DNA of 64,000 nucleotides, taken from an uncultured Flavonifractor sp. Its GTDB lineage: Bacteria > Bacillota > Clostridia > Oscillospirales > Oscillospiraceae. The DNA lies in NCBI RefSeq assembly GCF_944385615.1, contig NZ_CALWXV010000005.1, positions 19,416 through 83,415 of the forward strand, read 5' to 3'. Shown here piece after piece: positions 48,613 through 57,173 of the stretch. The notes beneath the pieces were generated by a model. It ran no database searches, was not told where the DNA came from, and worked only from the letters and a program-made list of their open reading frames with translations. Position numbers and translations under genes: made by a program. Numbering within the stretch: position 1 is the stretch's first letter; each line of letters begins with the position of its first letter.

Positions 48613-49956
48613 TTGTCACCCATATGGCCTCAGTTATTCCTTCAGGTTATACTTATTGCCATCAACGCCTATTTTGCCGCTACCGAGATCGCTGTGCTCT
48701 CCTTAAATGAAGGCTTTATCCGGAAGCAGGCGGAGGGCGGCGACCGCAAGGCCGCCAAACTGCTGCGAATCATTGAGGTCCCCACCAGCTTTCTCTCCAC
48801 CATTCAAATCGGCATTACCCTGGCCGGTTTCCTGGGTTCCGCCTTTGCTGCCGACAATCTGTCCGAGCCCCTCACCCAATGGGTAATATCCGTTTTTGAC
48901 CTGACTGGGCCTGTCGTCGGCACGGTGAACACCTTGTCTGTCATTGTGGTCACCGTCATTCTCTCCTTCTTTACGCTGGTCTTCGGTGAACTGGTTCCCA
49001 AGCGGGTGGCCATGAAGAAGAGTGAAGAAGTGGCCCGATTTTCCTGTGGCGTGGTCAGTCTTCTGGCTGCGGTGATGCAGCCTCTCATCTGGCTGCTCAC
49101 GGTTTCCACCAACGGCATTCTGTGGCTGTTCCGCATCAACCCCAACGAGGACGACGATGAGGTGTCCGAAGAGGGCCTGCGGATGCTCATTGACCTGAGC
49201 GAGGAAAAGGGCGCCATTGAGACCGAAGAGAAGGAAATGATCGAAAACATCTTCGAGTTCAACAACATGACCGCCGCCGATGTGATGGTCCACCGCACCG
49301 ACATGGTCATGCTGTGGGCGGAGGATACGCCGGAGGCGATCGAACAGACCATTGAGGCGTCCGGCCTGTCCCGTTTCCCGGTATACGAGGAGGACGCCGA
49401 CGACATCATCGGCATCCTCAGCACCCGGGAGTGGCTCATCAACGCCCGCAAGCCCCAGCCTAAGCCCCTGCGGGAGCTGCTGCGTCCCCCCTATTTTGTC
49501 CCCCAGTCGGTGCACACCGACCTTTTGTTCCGGGATATGCAGAGCAGGAAGGTCCATCTGTCCATTGTGGTGGATGAATATGGCGGCACCGCCGGTCTGG
49601 TGACCATGGAGGACCTGCTGGAGGAGATTGTGGGCAACATCTACGACGAGTTTGACCCCCAGGAGGATCAGGAGATCATCTCTGTGGGGGAGGATCGCTG
49701 GCGGGTGGCGGGCTCGGTGGAGCTGGAGGAGCTGTCCGAGGCCCTGGGGGTGGAATTTCCCGAAGAGGAAGAGGCCGACACCCTGGGGGGGCTGGTATAC
49801 GCCCAGCTCTCGGTCATCCCCGAAGACGGCAGCCACCCCGAGGTGGAGGTGTACGGCCTGCATATCCGGGTGGAAGAACTGTCCGAGCGCCGGGTGGAGT
49901 GGGCCACCGTCACCAAGCTCCAGCCCGCTCCGGAGCAGGAGCCCGACCCGGCCTGA
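48613..49956 (+). CDS. CorC/HlyC-family membrane protein with CBS domains
   Basis: Polytopic CNNM-type transporter of 447 residues, linked in other bacteria to magnesium efflux. The CNNM domain (about 1-190) has the ILIAINAYFAATEIAVLSL and FGELVPKRVAMKKSE motifs. A CBS pair follows (about 210-330, MVHRTDMVMLWAED, SRFPVYEEDADDIIGIL) and then a CorC/HlyC domain (about 350-430). TTG at 48613 is the start: AAGGAGGAG lies eight bases upstream and no ATG fits. Transcribed divergently from the ClC gene. Confidence 0.93.
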   Translation: MSPIWPQLFLQVILIAINAYFAATEIAVLSLNEGFIRKQAEGGDRKAAKLLRIIEVPTSFLSTIQIGITLAGFLGSAFAADNLSEPLTQWVISVFDLTGPVVGTVNTLSVIVVTVILSFFTLVFGELVPKRVAMKKSEEVARFSCGVVSLLAAVMQPLIWLLTVSTNGILWLFRINPNEDDDEVSEEGLRMLIDLSEEKGAIETEEKEMIENIFEFNNMTAADVMVHRTDMVMLWAEDTPEAIEQTIEASGLSRFPVYEEDADDIIGILSTREWLINARKPQPKPLRELLRPPYFVPQSVHTDLLFRDMQSRKVHLSIVVDEYGGTAGLVTMEDLLEEIVGNIYDEFDPQEDQEIISVGEDRWRVAGSVELEELSEALGVEFPEEEEADTLGGLVYAQLSVIPEDGSHPEVEVYGLHIRVEELSERRVEWATVTKLQPAPEQEPDPA

Positions 49957-49971
49957 ATCATCGGTCCATCC

Positions 49972-50002
49972 AACGGGACGCCTGGAGGCGTCCCGTTTTT
50001 TC
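49972..50002 (+). terminator. terminator after the CorC-like gene
   Basis: Perfect 11-base stem (49972-49982 with 49987-49997), four-base loop and a T-run. Confidence 0.92.
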
Positions 50003-50075
50003 GACGTCTTCTGTGACAAAACCCCAGTCCCGCTCGTTTCTTAAGTGAACGCTTTTGAAAACAGGGGGAACGCCT

Positions 50076-50558
50076 ATGGATAAAACTAGTTTCACCGCCG
50101 CGGTGGAGCGCTATCAGGACATGGTCTACCGGGTGGCGCTCCACGTTCTGGCCAGTCCCCAGGACGCGGACGATGCAGTACAGGAGGTTTTTCTCCGGCT
50201 ATATACCGCCCAAAAACCGTTCCAAGGGGAGGAGCACCTGCGGCGGTGGCTGCTGCGGGTAACGGTCAACTACTGCCGGGACCTGCTGCACAGCCCCTGG
50301 CGGAAACGCCGGGCCTCCCTGGATGAAGCGCCGCCTCAGCCGGTATTTCAGGCGCCGGAGGAGGAGGCCCTCTATCAGACCGTCATGGCCCTGCCGGAGA
50401 TCTACCGCATTGTACTGGTGCTGTATTACTATGAGGAGCTATCGGTCCGGGAAATCGGTGCGCTGCTGAAACTGGAAACCTCGGCGGTGACCACCCGGCT
50501 CTCCCGGGCACGGGCCAAGCTGAAGGAACAGTTGGGGGAGGTGTGGCAGGATGACTAA
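50076..50558 (+). CDS. RNA polymerase ECF sigma factor 2
   Basis: Group IV sigma of 160 residues, shorter than the one at 4092. Region 2 is YQDMVYRVALHVLASPQDADDAVQEVFLRLYT, with LRRWLLRVTVNYCRDLLH, and region 4 is YEELSVREIGALLKLETSAVTTRLSRARAKLK. ATG at 50076 follows AGGGGG. It overlaps the anti-sigma gene by eight bases. The upstream sequence (about 50010-50040, TGACAAAACC followed by CGTTTC) loosely resembles an ECF autopromoter, which I rate as weak. Confidence 0.92.
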   Translation: MDKTSFTAAVERYQDMVYRVALHVLASPQDADDAVQEVFLRLYTAQKPFQGEEHLRRWLLRVTVNYCRDLLHSPWRKRRASLDEAPPQPVFQAPEEEALYQTVMALPEIYRIVLVLYYYEELSVREIGALLKLETSAVTTRLSRARAKLKEQLGEVWQDD

Positions 50559-52128
50559 CCGGGAATTTTATCAGAAGACCTTCTCCCAGGTCCACAGTTC
50601 TTCCACCATCCGCTGGGAGGACTTTGAACAAAAGCGGAAGCCCCCAAAAAGGCGGGTACGGCGGCTGTGGCTGCTGGCCGCCGCCGTGGCCCTGCTGGCC
50701 GTTTTGTCCGCCGGCGCGGTGGCAGCCAACCTGCTGGGCATCCGGGACCTGCTGCTGCCCCAGGCCCAGTCCGCCCCCCTGCCCGGTGAGAGCGGCACCC
50801 CGGCTCCCTGCCAGACCGGGCAGAAGGCCCTGCTCAGTCTGTCCGGCTACATTGACTCACCGGAGAGTCAGGCACTGGCGGAGTGGAACGATTTTCTGAC
50901 CTGCTACGACCCGGACGGCAGCATCGCCAACATCGTGGGTAACCACATGGACCAGCGTCTGTCCAAATACACCTGTTACAGCGTTTACACTCAGGAGATG
51001 GCCGACAAGCTGGAGGACATTGCCGCCCGCTACGGTCTGACCCTCCACACCTGGAACCATGTGGTGGAGGACCAGGATGAATGGATCTCCCTGCTGGGGG
51101 ATTTTCTGGGAGACAATACCGCCTACTCCGGCCAGGTCTATGAGGATGGCACCTTTCACTACGACGGATACCTGAACACCAGCGGATATGGGGAGCTGAA
51201 CTACCAGTTCCGCCGCAGCGTCAAGGGCACCCTCAATGACGTGTACCTGAATGTGGGAAACCTGTTTTCCTATACAGAATGGCACTACCACACCGCCGAA
51301 GGCCAGGAGGTCACCCTGGACCTGGGCCCGGACAAGGGGCTGGTGCTGGCCGACCTAGGAGATTCCTTCCTTCTGATCAACGTGTTGTCCGGTACAGAGC
51401 AGGGCGTAACCCGGCAGGACCTGGAGGAGCTGGCAGACAGCTTTGACCTCTCCCTGCTCACCCCCGCCCGGCCGCCGGATCCGTCTCTTTGGGAAATAGT
51501 TCCGCAGGAAACCGCCCCTCAAAAGGCCGGTCAGTCCGGCCTTACCCTGCCCGCCCCATGTAAAACAGTGCTGTTGGAGGACGGCGCCTTTTATGACACC
51601 GATGGCAAAAACCACACCACCCTGTCCCAATTTCTCCAGGACAACGCCCCCCAGGGAGCGCAGTTGGCGGTGGATACTTTCACGGTCATCGACCTGGACC
51701 AGAACGGCACGGCAGAAGTAATCCTTTGCCTGCGTCTGGATACAGGCGCCTACCATGGTTGGGAGGTGCTGCGGCAGGGGGGCGACGGTGGCATTTACGG
51801 CTACACTTTGGAGGAACAGGAGCTTCTGGACCTGAAGACAGATGGCAGCTATTCTTATTCCTATGATACCTCCCAGGGATTTGGCTTCATGTTTTTTGCG
51901 GATCAGGATGCCGCAGGCCGTTCCAGCTATGACTGGGGCACCGCTCCCCTCGGCTCCGTGGATACCACCACGGACGAAACCGGAACCCAACGCACCGACT
52001 ACTATCTGGACTATCAGCCTGTCACCCGGACGGAATATGAATCCGCGTTCTCCATTCAGTGGAACAAGGACGACGCCTCCTGGTATCCCTTCACACTGGA
52101 GGAGCTAAACCGCTTTTTACCGGAGTGA
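50551..52128 (+). CDS. membrane protein, probable anti-sigma factor for ECF sigma 2
   Basis: A 525-residue protein with a 40-residue cytoplasmic N-terminus (MTNREFYQKTFSQVHSSSTI), one membrane helix at about 42-62 (LWLLAAAVALLAVLSAGAVA) and a large outside region. That region has an acidic, Tyr- and Asp-rich composition with an EF-hand-like VIDLDQNGTAEVIL near 385. The arrangement and the eight-base overlap with the sigma gene suggest a transmembrane anti-sigma factor. There is no zinc-finger Cys/His cluster, unlike the pair at 3-4.7 kb. Confidence 0.75.
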   Translation: MTNREFYQKTFSQVHSSSTIRWEDFEQKRKPPKRRVRRLWLLAAAVALLAVLSAGAVAANLLGIRDLLLPQAQSAPLPGESGTPAPCQTGQKALLSLSGYIDSPESQALAEWNDFLTCYDPDGSIANIVGNHMDQRLSKYTCYSVYTQEMADKLEDIAARYGLTLHTWNHVVEDQDEWISLLGDFLGDNTAYSGQVYEDGTFHYDGYLNTSGYGELNYQFRRSVKGTLNDVYLNVGNLFSYTEWHYHTAEGQEVTLDLGPDKGLVLADLGDSFLLINVLSGTEQGVTRQDLEELADSFDLSLLTPARPPDPSLWEIVPQETAPQKAGQSGLTLPAPCKTVLLEDGAFYDTDGKNHTTLSQFLQDNAPQGAQLAVDTFTVIDLDQNGTAEVILCLRLDTGAYHGWEVLRQGGDGGIYGYTLEEQELLDLKTDGSYSYSYDTSQGFGFMFFADQDAAGRSSYDWGTAPLGSVDTTTDETGTQRTDYYLDYQPVTRTEYESAFSIQWNKDDASWYPFTLEELNRFLPE

Positions 52129-52187
52129 CGTTGGGCTTCCCGGCTAAATATACCAAAAACTCACTTTTCTTTTGGTCACAATGTCTC

Positions 52188-52216
52188 TTGAACCGCCTCT
52201 TTTATCGTGCTAAACT
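52188..52216 (+). promoter_or_regulatory. sigma-A promoter for the YczE-like gene
   Basis: TTGAAC (52188-52193), 17 bases, TAAACT (52211-52216). A CTAAA/TTTAG dyad sits at the start-site region (52210-52224). Confidence 0.6.
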
Positions 52217-52256
52217 ATTTTTAGTGCTAAAAAATGATTTTTTGGAGGCGAGCTAC

Positions 52257-52937
52257 ATGTCTCATTCCGGTCTGCTCCGGCGGTACCTCGTATTCTTTGC
52301 AGGCGTTTTGTGCTCGGCACTGGGCATTTCGCTGATTACCCTGGCCGGAATGGGGACTTCGGCAGTATCCAGTCTGGCCTATGTGCTCACCTATGTGTTC
52401 CCCGGCGTCTCTCTGGGCACCTTTACCTTCCTCGTAAACTGCGTCATGCTGGGCGGGCAGATCTTGGTGCTCCGCCGGAAGTTCCAGCTCATCCAGCTGC
52501 TCCAGATCCCCGCCACATTTGTGTTCTCCTTCTGTATTGATCTGTGGATGTCCCTGCTGCCCGGTCTGGTGCCCCAGTCCTACGCGGGGCATTGGGTGGT
52601 GCTGCTGCTGGGCTGTACCAGCCTGGGCTTCGGCGTGGCGCTGGAGGTCATCCCCAATGTACTTATCCTGCCCTGCGAGGGCTTTGTCCGGGTATGTAGC
52701 CAGGAGTTCGGCTGGGATTTCGGCAAGACCAAGACCGGCTACGACCTGACCATGGTGGCCGCCGCCACCCTGCTCTCTCTGCTGGATCTGGGGGCCATTT
52801 ACGGCCTGCGGGAGGGCACCGTGGTGTGCGCCCTGACGGTGGGCTTTATCTCCCGGTTCTTCTGCAAGCGGCTGGCCTTCCTGGTCAAAAAGCCCGAACA
52901 GCCCCAGCTGTCCCACGTGGATGTTCCGGCGGCCTGA
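52257..52937 (+). CDS. YczE/YitT-like membrane protein (DUF6198 type)
   Basis: Integral membrane protein of 226 residues with five or six helices. The first helix has LRRYLVFFAGVLCSALGISLITLAGMGTS-type sequence, a hallmark of YczE-like proteins (ALGISL, GMGTSAVSSL). Later come FGVALEVIPNVLILPCEGFVR and a cytoplasmic basic end. ATG at 52257 is preferred: GGAGG is eight bases upstream. Function of the family is unknown; monocistronic with its own promoter and terminator. Confidence 0.82.
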   Translation: MSHSGLLRRYLVFFAGVLCSALGISLITLAGMGTSAVSSLAYVLTYVFPGVSLGTFTFLVNCVMLGGQILVLRRKFQLIQLLQIPATFVFSFCIDLWMSLLPGLVPQSYAGHWVVLLLGCTSLGFGVALEVIPNVLILPCEGFVRVCSQEFGWDFGKTKTGYDLTMVAAATLLSLLDLGAIYGLREGTVVCALTVGFISRFFCKRLAFLVKKPEQPQLSHVDVPAA

Positions 52938-52950
52938 TCTCACATTCAGA

Positions 52951-52988
52951 AAAAAACTGCTGCAAGCGGTGGCTTGCAGCAGTTTTTT
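52951..52988. terminator. bidirectional terminator
   Basis: Perfect 17-base stem (52951-52967 with 52972-52988) with A6 and T6 flanks, between the YczE-like gene and the convergent FAD dehydrogenase gene. Confidence 0.93.
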
Positions 52989-53002
52989 GTTTCTAAAGGG
53001 AT

Positions 53003-54397
53003 TTACCCCAGCCGGCTCAGAATCACCTGAGCCGCCTTCACGCCGGAAGCGCCCGCCTGAGCCAGGCCGCGGGTGATACCCGCGCCGTCGCCCACGGCGA
53101 AGAAGCCGGGCAGAGAGGTCTCCAGCTCGCCGGACAGGGCCAGCCGGGCGGAGTAGAACTTCACCTCCGCGCCGTAGAGCAGAGTGTCATAGTTGGCGGT
53201 ACCGGGGGCGATCTTGTCCAGCTGATAGATCATCTCAATGATATCGTCCAGCTGCCGCTTGGGCAGGGCCAGAGACAGGTCGCCGGGCACGGCGGCGGTG
53301 AGGGTGGGCCGGACAAAGGACTTGCCCAGCCGGTGCTCATTGGTACGGATACCGCTGACCAGATCGCCAAAACGCTGGACCAGCACCCCGCCCGCCAGCA
53401 TGTTGGACAGAGAGGCGATGTGCTTGCCGTAGCGGTAGGGCTCGTTAAAGGGCTGGGTAAACCGGTTGGACACCAGCAGAGCGAAGTTGGTATTCTCACT
53501 CTGGAGAGCCGGGTCGGAATAGGAGTGGCCGTTGACGGTGTTGATGCCCTCCACGCTCTCGGCCACCACATGGCCGTAGGGGTTCATGCAGAAGGTGCGC
53601 ACCGGGTCGCCGTACTGCTTGGTGCGGTAGACCAGCTTGGACTCATACACCACGTCGGTGATGTGCTCAAACACTTTTGCGGGCAGCTCCACCCGCACGC
53701 CGATATCCACCTGGTTGTTGATGAGCTGAATCCCCAAGTCCTTGCACTGGTTGGAGAACCACTCCGCGCCGGAGCGGCCGGGACCGGCGATAAGCCAGGT
53801 ACAGTCGATCTCGTCCCCCTTCTCGGTGATGAGCCGGTAGCCTTCCCCCTTCAGGTCCTCGATCTTGGCAACGGCGGTGTGGAAGCGGAATTCCACCCCC
53901 TTGCGGCACTCCTCATAAATGCTCTGGAGAATCTTCAGGTTGTTCTCCGTACCCAGGTGCTTGCACCGGGCCTGAAGCAGATGGAGATCGTGCTCCAAGG
54001 CCTTTTTCTCCAATTCCCGGGCCGCCGGGGTGTCGGTGGAAAAGACCTTGTCGGTGGCCCCATGCTTTACGTTGATGGAATCCACATAGTCAATGAGGCG
54101 CATGACCTCTTCCTTGGGCATGAAGTCGGTAAGCCAGCCGCCAAAAGCGGTGGTGAAGTTATACTTACCGTCGGAAAAGGCGCCGGCGCCGCCAAAGCCG
54201 CACATGGTGCCGCATACCTTGCAGTGGATACACTCCTTCACCTTCCCCGCCACAATGGGGCAGCTGCGGGTGTAGATGTCGGCCCCCTGATCCAGGGCCA
54301 CCACCTTCAGGCCGGGGTTGCGGTGCATCAGCTCATACCCGGCAAAAATACCGGCCTCTCCGCAGCCGAGAATGGCAACGTCATACCGTGTGTTCAT
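53003..54397 (-). CDS. FAD-dependent dehydrogenase (uncharacterised NAD(P)/FAD oxidoreductase)
   Basis: Cytoplasmic flavoprotein of 464 residues. The dinucleotide loop is ILGCGEAGIFAGYEL (about 9-23). A Cys-rich stretch follows (CIHCKVCGTMCGFGGAGAF), which may bind a metal or do redox chemistry. The C-terminal FAD motif is FFAVGDGAGITRGLAQAGASG. It belongs to the broad family of 'uncharacterised FAD-dependent dehydrogenases'; substrate unknown. Monocistronic on the minus strand. Confidence 0.87.
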   Translation of the reverse strand: MNTRYDVAILGCGEAGIFAGYELMHRNPGLKVVALDQGADIYTRSCPIVAGKVKECIHCKVCGTMCGFGGAGAFSDGKYNFTTAFGGWLTDFMPKEEVMRLIDYVDSINVKHGATDKVFSTDTPAARELEKKALEHDLHLLQARCKHLGTENNLKILQSIYEECRKGVEFRFHTAVAKIEDLKGEGYRLITEKGDEIDCTWLIAGPGRSGAEWFSNQCKDLGIQLINNQVDIGVRVELPAKVFEHITDVVYESKLVYRTKQYGDPVRTFCMNPYGHVVAESVEGINTVNGHSYSDPALQSENTNFALLVSNRFTQPFNEPYRYGKHIASLSNMLAGGVLVQRFGDLVSGIRTNEHRLGKSFVRPTLTAAVPGDLSLALPKRQLDDIIEMIYQLDKIAPGTANYDTLLYGAEVKFYSARLALSGELETSLPGFFAVGDGAGITRGLAQAGASGVKAAQVILSRLG

Positions 54398-54555
54398 GTG
54401 CGATCTCTCACTTTACGTCATATTTGGACGGCCCTGTGCAGGCCATTCCACTCTGATATTATACCAAAGAGTCCCTTTTTTGACAACGCTGTTGCTCCCG
54501 CCAGGCTAAAAAATTTTTAGGTTTTCCCGTCAGATTTTGGGCGCTCTAAGAGTTT

Positions 54556-55560
54556 TTATGTATCGGGACGATAGACTTCCACTTCCACCCCGGTATAATA
54601 CCACTTTAAAATCTCCTCATAGCCTTTGCCCTCCTTGGCCATGGCGTTGGCCCCGTACTGGCTCATACCCACTCCATGGCCGTAGCCGGTGACCGAAAAG
54701 GTCACCCCGTCCGCTCCGGCGGTCACGGTAAAGCTGGTGGAGCGGAGAGAAAACAGGGTGCGCAGGTCCTGCCCGCTGACCGTCACACCCCCCACATCCA
54801 CACTGCTCACCCCGCCGGCGGAGTTGGACACCGTGTTGGAAAACCATCCGGCAGGGTCCCCGGACAGATCGGCTTCGGGGTATTTGGCCAGCAGAGTGGT
54901 CTTGAACTCCTCCAGCAGCACGGTGACGGTGGAGTGATAGTTGGGTACCTCCTCCCCCTCAGGGCTGTCCACCCCAGTGAGATAGGGCACCGCGTTGCCC
55001 CATACCTCCACCGCATCCACCGTCCGCCCGTCGGCCGAGGAGAAAAAGACGGCCTGGATGGGCTTGCCGCCGTAGAGCACCGCCACCCCGTCGGTCTCTG
55101 CCACAGCCGATGCGATCTTGTCGGTGTAGGCCTGGGCGTTGTCCCCCCAGCTGGCCGCCGCCTCTTCCTTGGTGCGGTAGGCCTGACAGCAGGTCACGTC
55201 GGTGCATACGTCTGTCTCCGGATGTTTGGAAGTGGTACGCTCCATTTTGGCGTCGGTATAGGTGCGGGCCGCCACCGCCTGGGCTTTCAGAGCCTCTGGC
55301 TCAAAAGCGGCGGGCATCTCGGCAGCCACCACCCCCCACAGATAGTCGTCCAGAGCCATGGTCTCCACCTGGCCGTCAGCCCGTTGGACCTTGACCTGCC
55401 GCCCGCTGTCCAGTGAGGCCTCCGGGGTGACCACCGTGCGGTCGATGGGCAGGTTGCCGCTCTCCACAGGAAGCTGGCTCTCGCCCTGGGGCACCAGCAG
55501 CAGCGGCAGCAGGAAGAGGGCCAGCAGCAGAGCCAGGGCGGTGACCGCCACCTGTCGCAT
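54556..55560 (-). CDS. spoIID: SpoIID/LytB-family peptidoglycan lytic transglycosylase
   Basis: Membrane-anchored wall enzyme of 334 residues that in sporulating Firmicutes thins peptidoglycan during engulfment. There is one N-terminal anchor (about 3-24). The catalytic-site block is VVAAEMPAAFEPEALKAQAVAARTY (Glu in AAEMP). A CTDVTCCQAY pair is present. The signature GHGVGMSQYGANAMA ends the domain. ATG at 55560 follows GGAGG. No other sporulation gene is adjacent, so sporulation itself cannot be concluded. Confidence 0.93.
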   Translation of the reverse strand: MRQVAVTALALLLALFLLPLLLVPQGESQLPVESGNLPIDRTVVTPEASLDSGRQVKVQRADGQVETMALDDYLWGVVAAEMPAAFEPEALKAQAVAARTYTDAKMERTTSKHPETDVCTDVTCCQAYRTKEEAAASWGDNAQAYTDKIASAVAETDGVAVLYGGKPIQAVFFSSADGRTVDAVEVWGNAVPYLTGVDSPEGEEVPNYHSTVTVLLEEFKTTLLAKYPEADLSGDPAGWFSNTVSNSAGGVSSVDVGGVTVSGQDLRTLFSLRSTSFTVTAGADGVTFSVTGYGHGVGMSQYGANAMAKEGKGYEEILKWYYTGVEVEVYRPDT

Positions 55561-55628
55561 TTCAACCACCTCCTTTTTGCAAGTTGTATTTTATGGTATT
55601 TCAAGTTCTCCATCCGTCATTTTGAATA

Positions 55629-55657
55629 TTGACTGTTTTTCCAAATGGTTGTACAAT
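55629..55657 (+). promoter_or_regulatory. sigma-A promoter for citrate synthase
   Basis: TTGACT (55629-55634), 17 bases, TACAAT (55652-55657), in the 134-base region shared with divergent spoIID. Confidence 0.78.
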
Positions 55658-55694
55658 ACCGTGTAAAAGTATTTGGGCAAAGGAGAGGCTGAAA

Positions 55695-57062
55695 ATGCAA
55701 AACCCGGAGAAGGACACGTCCATGGACTTCATACAGAGTCTATGTGAGGAATACCGCAAATATAACCAGATCGATCCCGCTTACTATGAGCGCTACCGGG
55801 TGAAGCGGGGCCTGCGCAACGCCGACGGCACCGGCGTTATGGCCGGAGTCACCCAGATCGGCAACGTGCTGGGTTACTATCTCCAGGACGGCGAGCGGTT
55901 TCCCGCCCCCGGCAAGCTGATCTACCGGGGCATCGACGTGGATGAGCTGGTCAACGGCTTTGTGCGGGAAAACCGCTTCGGCTTTGAGGAGACCGCCTAT
56001 CTGCTCCTTTTTGGCACCCTGCCCACCCGGGAGCAGCTGGCCGCCTTTCAGCAGATGCTCAGCGACAGCCACACCCTGCCCCACATGTTTACCGAGGATA
56101 TGATCATCAAGGCCCCCAGCCCCGACGTGATGAACAAGCTGGCCCGGTCGGTGCTGGCTCTGTACTCCTATGATGACAACCCGGACGATATGTCTCTGCC
56201 CAACCAGCTGCGGCAGGCAGTGCAGCTCATGGCCCGGGTGCCCGTCATTGTGGCCCATGCCTTCGCTGTCAAGCGCCACTACTATGACAACGAATCCCTC
56301 TACCTCCACCGGCCTCAGCCGGGGCTGAGCGTGGCGGAGAACTTCCTCTACTCCGTCCGCCACGACAATCAGTTCACCGAGCAGGAGGCCCGGCTGCTGG
56401 ACCTGTGCCTGGTGCTCCACGCCGAGCACGGCGGCGGCAACAACTCCGCCTTTGCCTGCCGGGTACTGTCCTCCTCGGGCACCGATACCTATTCCGCCAT
56501 CGCCGCGGCGGTTGGCTCCCTGAAGGGTCCCCGCCACGGCGGCGCCAACAAAAAGGTCATGGAGATGTTCGGCTACATCGAGGACGAGGTGAAGGACTGG
56601 AAGGACGAGGACGAGGTCCGCTCCTTCCTGGGCAAGCTGCTACGGAAGGAGGCCGGCGACAAGTCGGGCCTCATCTACGGTATGGGCCACGCCATCTACA
56701 CCCTGTCCGATCCCCGGGCCGTCATTCTCAAGCGGTTTGCCAAACAGCTGGCGGAGACCAAGGGGATGCTGGACGAGTTTGAGCTCTACGAGACGGTGGA
56801 GCGGCTCACCCCCGAGGTACTGCTGTCGGTAAAGGGGGAGGACAAGGTGGTGTGCGCCAACGTGGACCTGTTCTCCGGCATGGTGTATAAGATGATGGGG
56901 ATTCCTCAGGAGCTGTACACCCCCCTGTTTGCCGTGGCCCGTATCGTGGGCTGGTGTGCCCACCGCATTGAGGAGGTCTATCAGCCGGGCAACCGCATCA
57001 TCCGCCCGGCCTATAAGGCGGTGGCCCCCATGCGGCCCTTTGTCCCCCTGGACCAGCGGTAA
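55695..57062 (+). CDS. citrate/2-methylcitrate synthase
   Basis: Condenses acetyl-CoA with oxaloacetate (or propionyl-CoA in the methylcitrate branch). At 455 residues it is the long clostridial form with about 60 extra N-terminal residues before LIYRGIDVDELV. The catalytic His/His/Asp set lies in LHAEHGGGNNSAFACR, IYGMGHAIYTLSDPRA and the AN-VDLFSGMVYKMMG region. It is monocistronic with a strong promoter. It would feed glutamate synthesis through a partial TCA arm; which acyl-CoA it prefers cannot be read. Confidence 0.93.
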   Translation: MQNPEKDTSMDFIQSLCEEYRKYNQIDPAYYERYRVKRGLRNADGTGVMAGVTQIGNVLGYYLQDGERFPAPGKLIYRGIDVDELVNGFVRENRFGFEETAYLLLFGTLPTREQLAAFQQMLSDSHTLPHMFTEDMIIKAPSPDVMNKLARSVLALYSYDDNPDDMSLPNQLRQAVQLMARVPVIVAHAFAVKRHYYDNESLYLHRPQPGLSVAENFLYSVRHDNQFTEQEARLLDLCLVLHAEHGGGNNSAFACRVLSSSGTDTYSAIAAAVGSLKGPRHGGANKKVMEMFGYIEDEVKDWKDEDEVRSFLGKLLRKEAGDKSGLIYGMGHAIYTLSDPRAVILKRFAKQLAETKGMLDEFELYETVERLTPEVLLSVKGEDKVVCANVDLFSGMVYKMMGIPQELYTPLFAVARIVGWCAHRIEEVYQPGNRIIRPAYKAVAPMRPFVPLDQR

Positions 57063-57069
57063 GATTCCA

Positions 57070-57117
57070 AGATCAAAAAAGAGACGCTGCATACGCAGCG
57101 TCTCTTTTTTGATCTTG
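57070..57117. terminator. bidirectional terminator after citrate synthase
   Basis: Perfect 22-base stem (57070-57091 with 57096-57117), four-base loop, internal A6 and T6 runs; serves metG as well. Between it and the metG stop there is nothing visible. Confidence 0.93.
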
Positions 57118-57173
57118 TATTGAATGACTTGTAGGGTTCGCGCTCTCAGGCGCAAATCAGCTCTTTTGCGGCC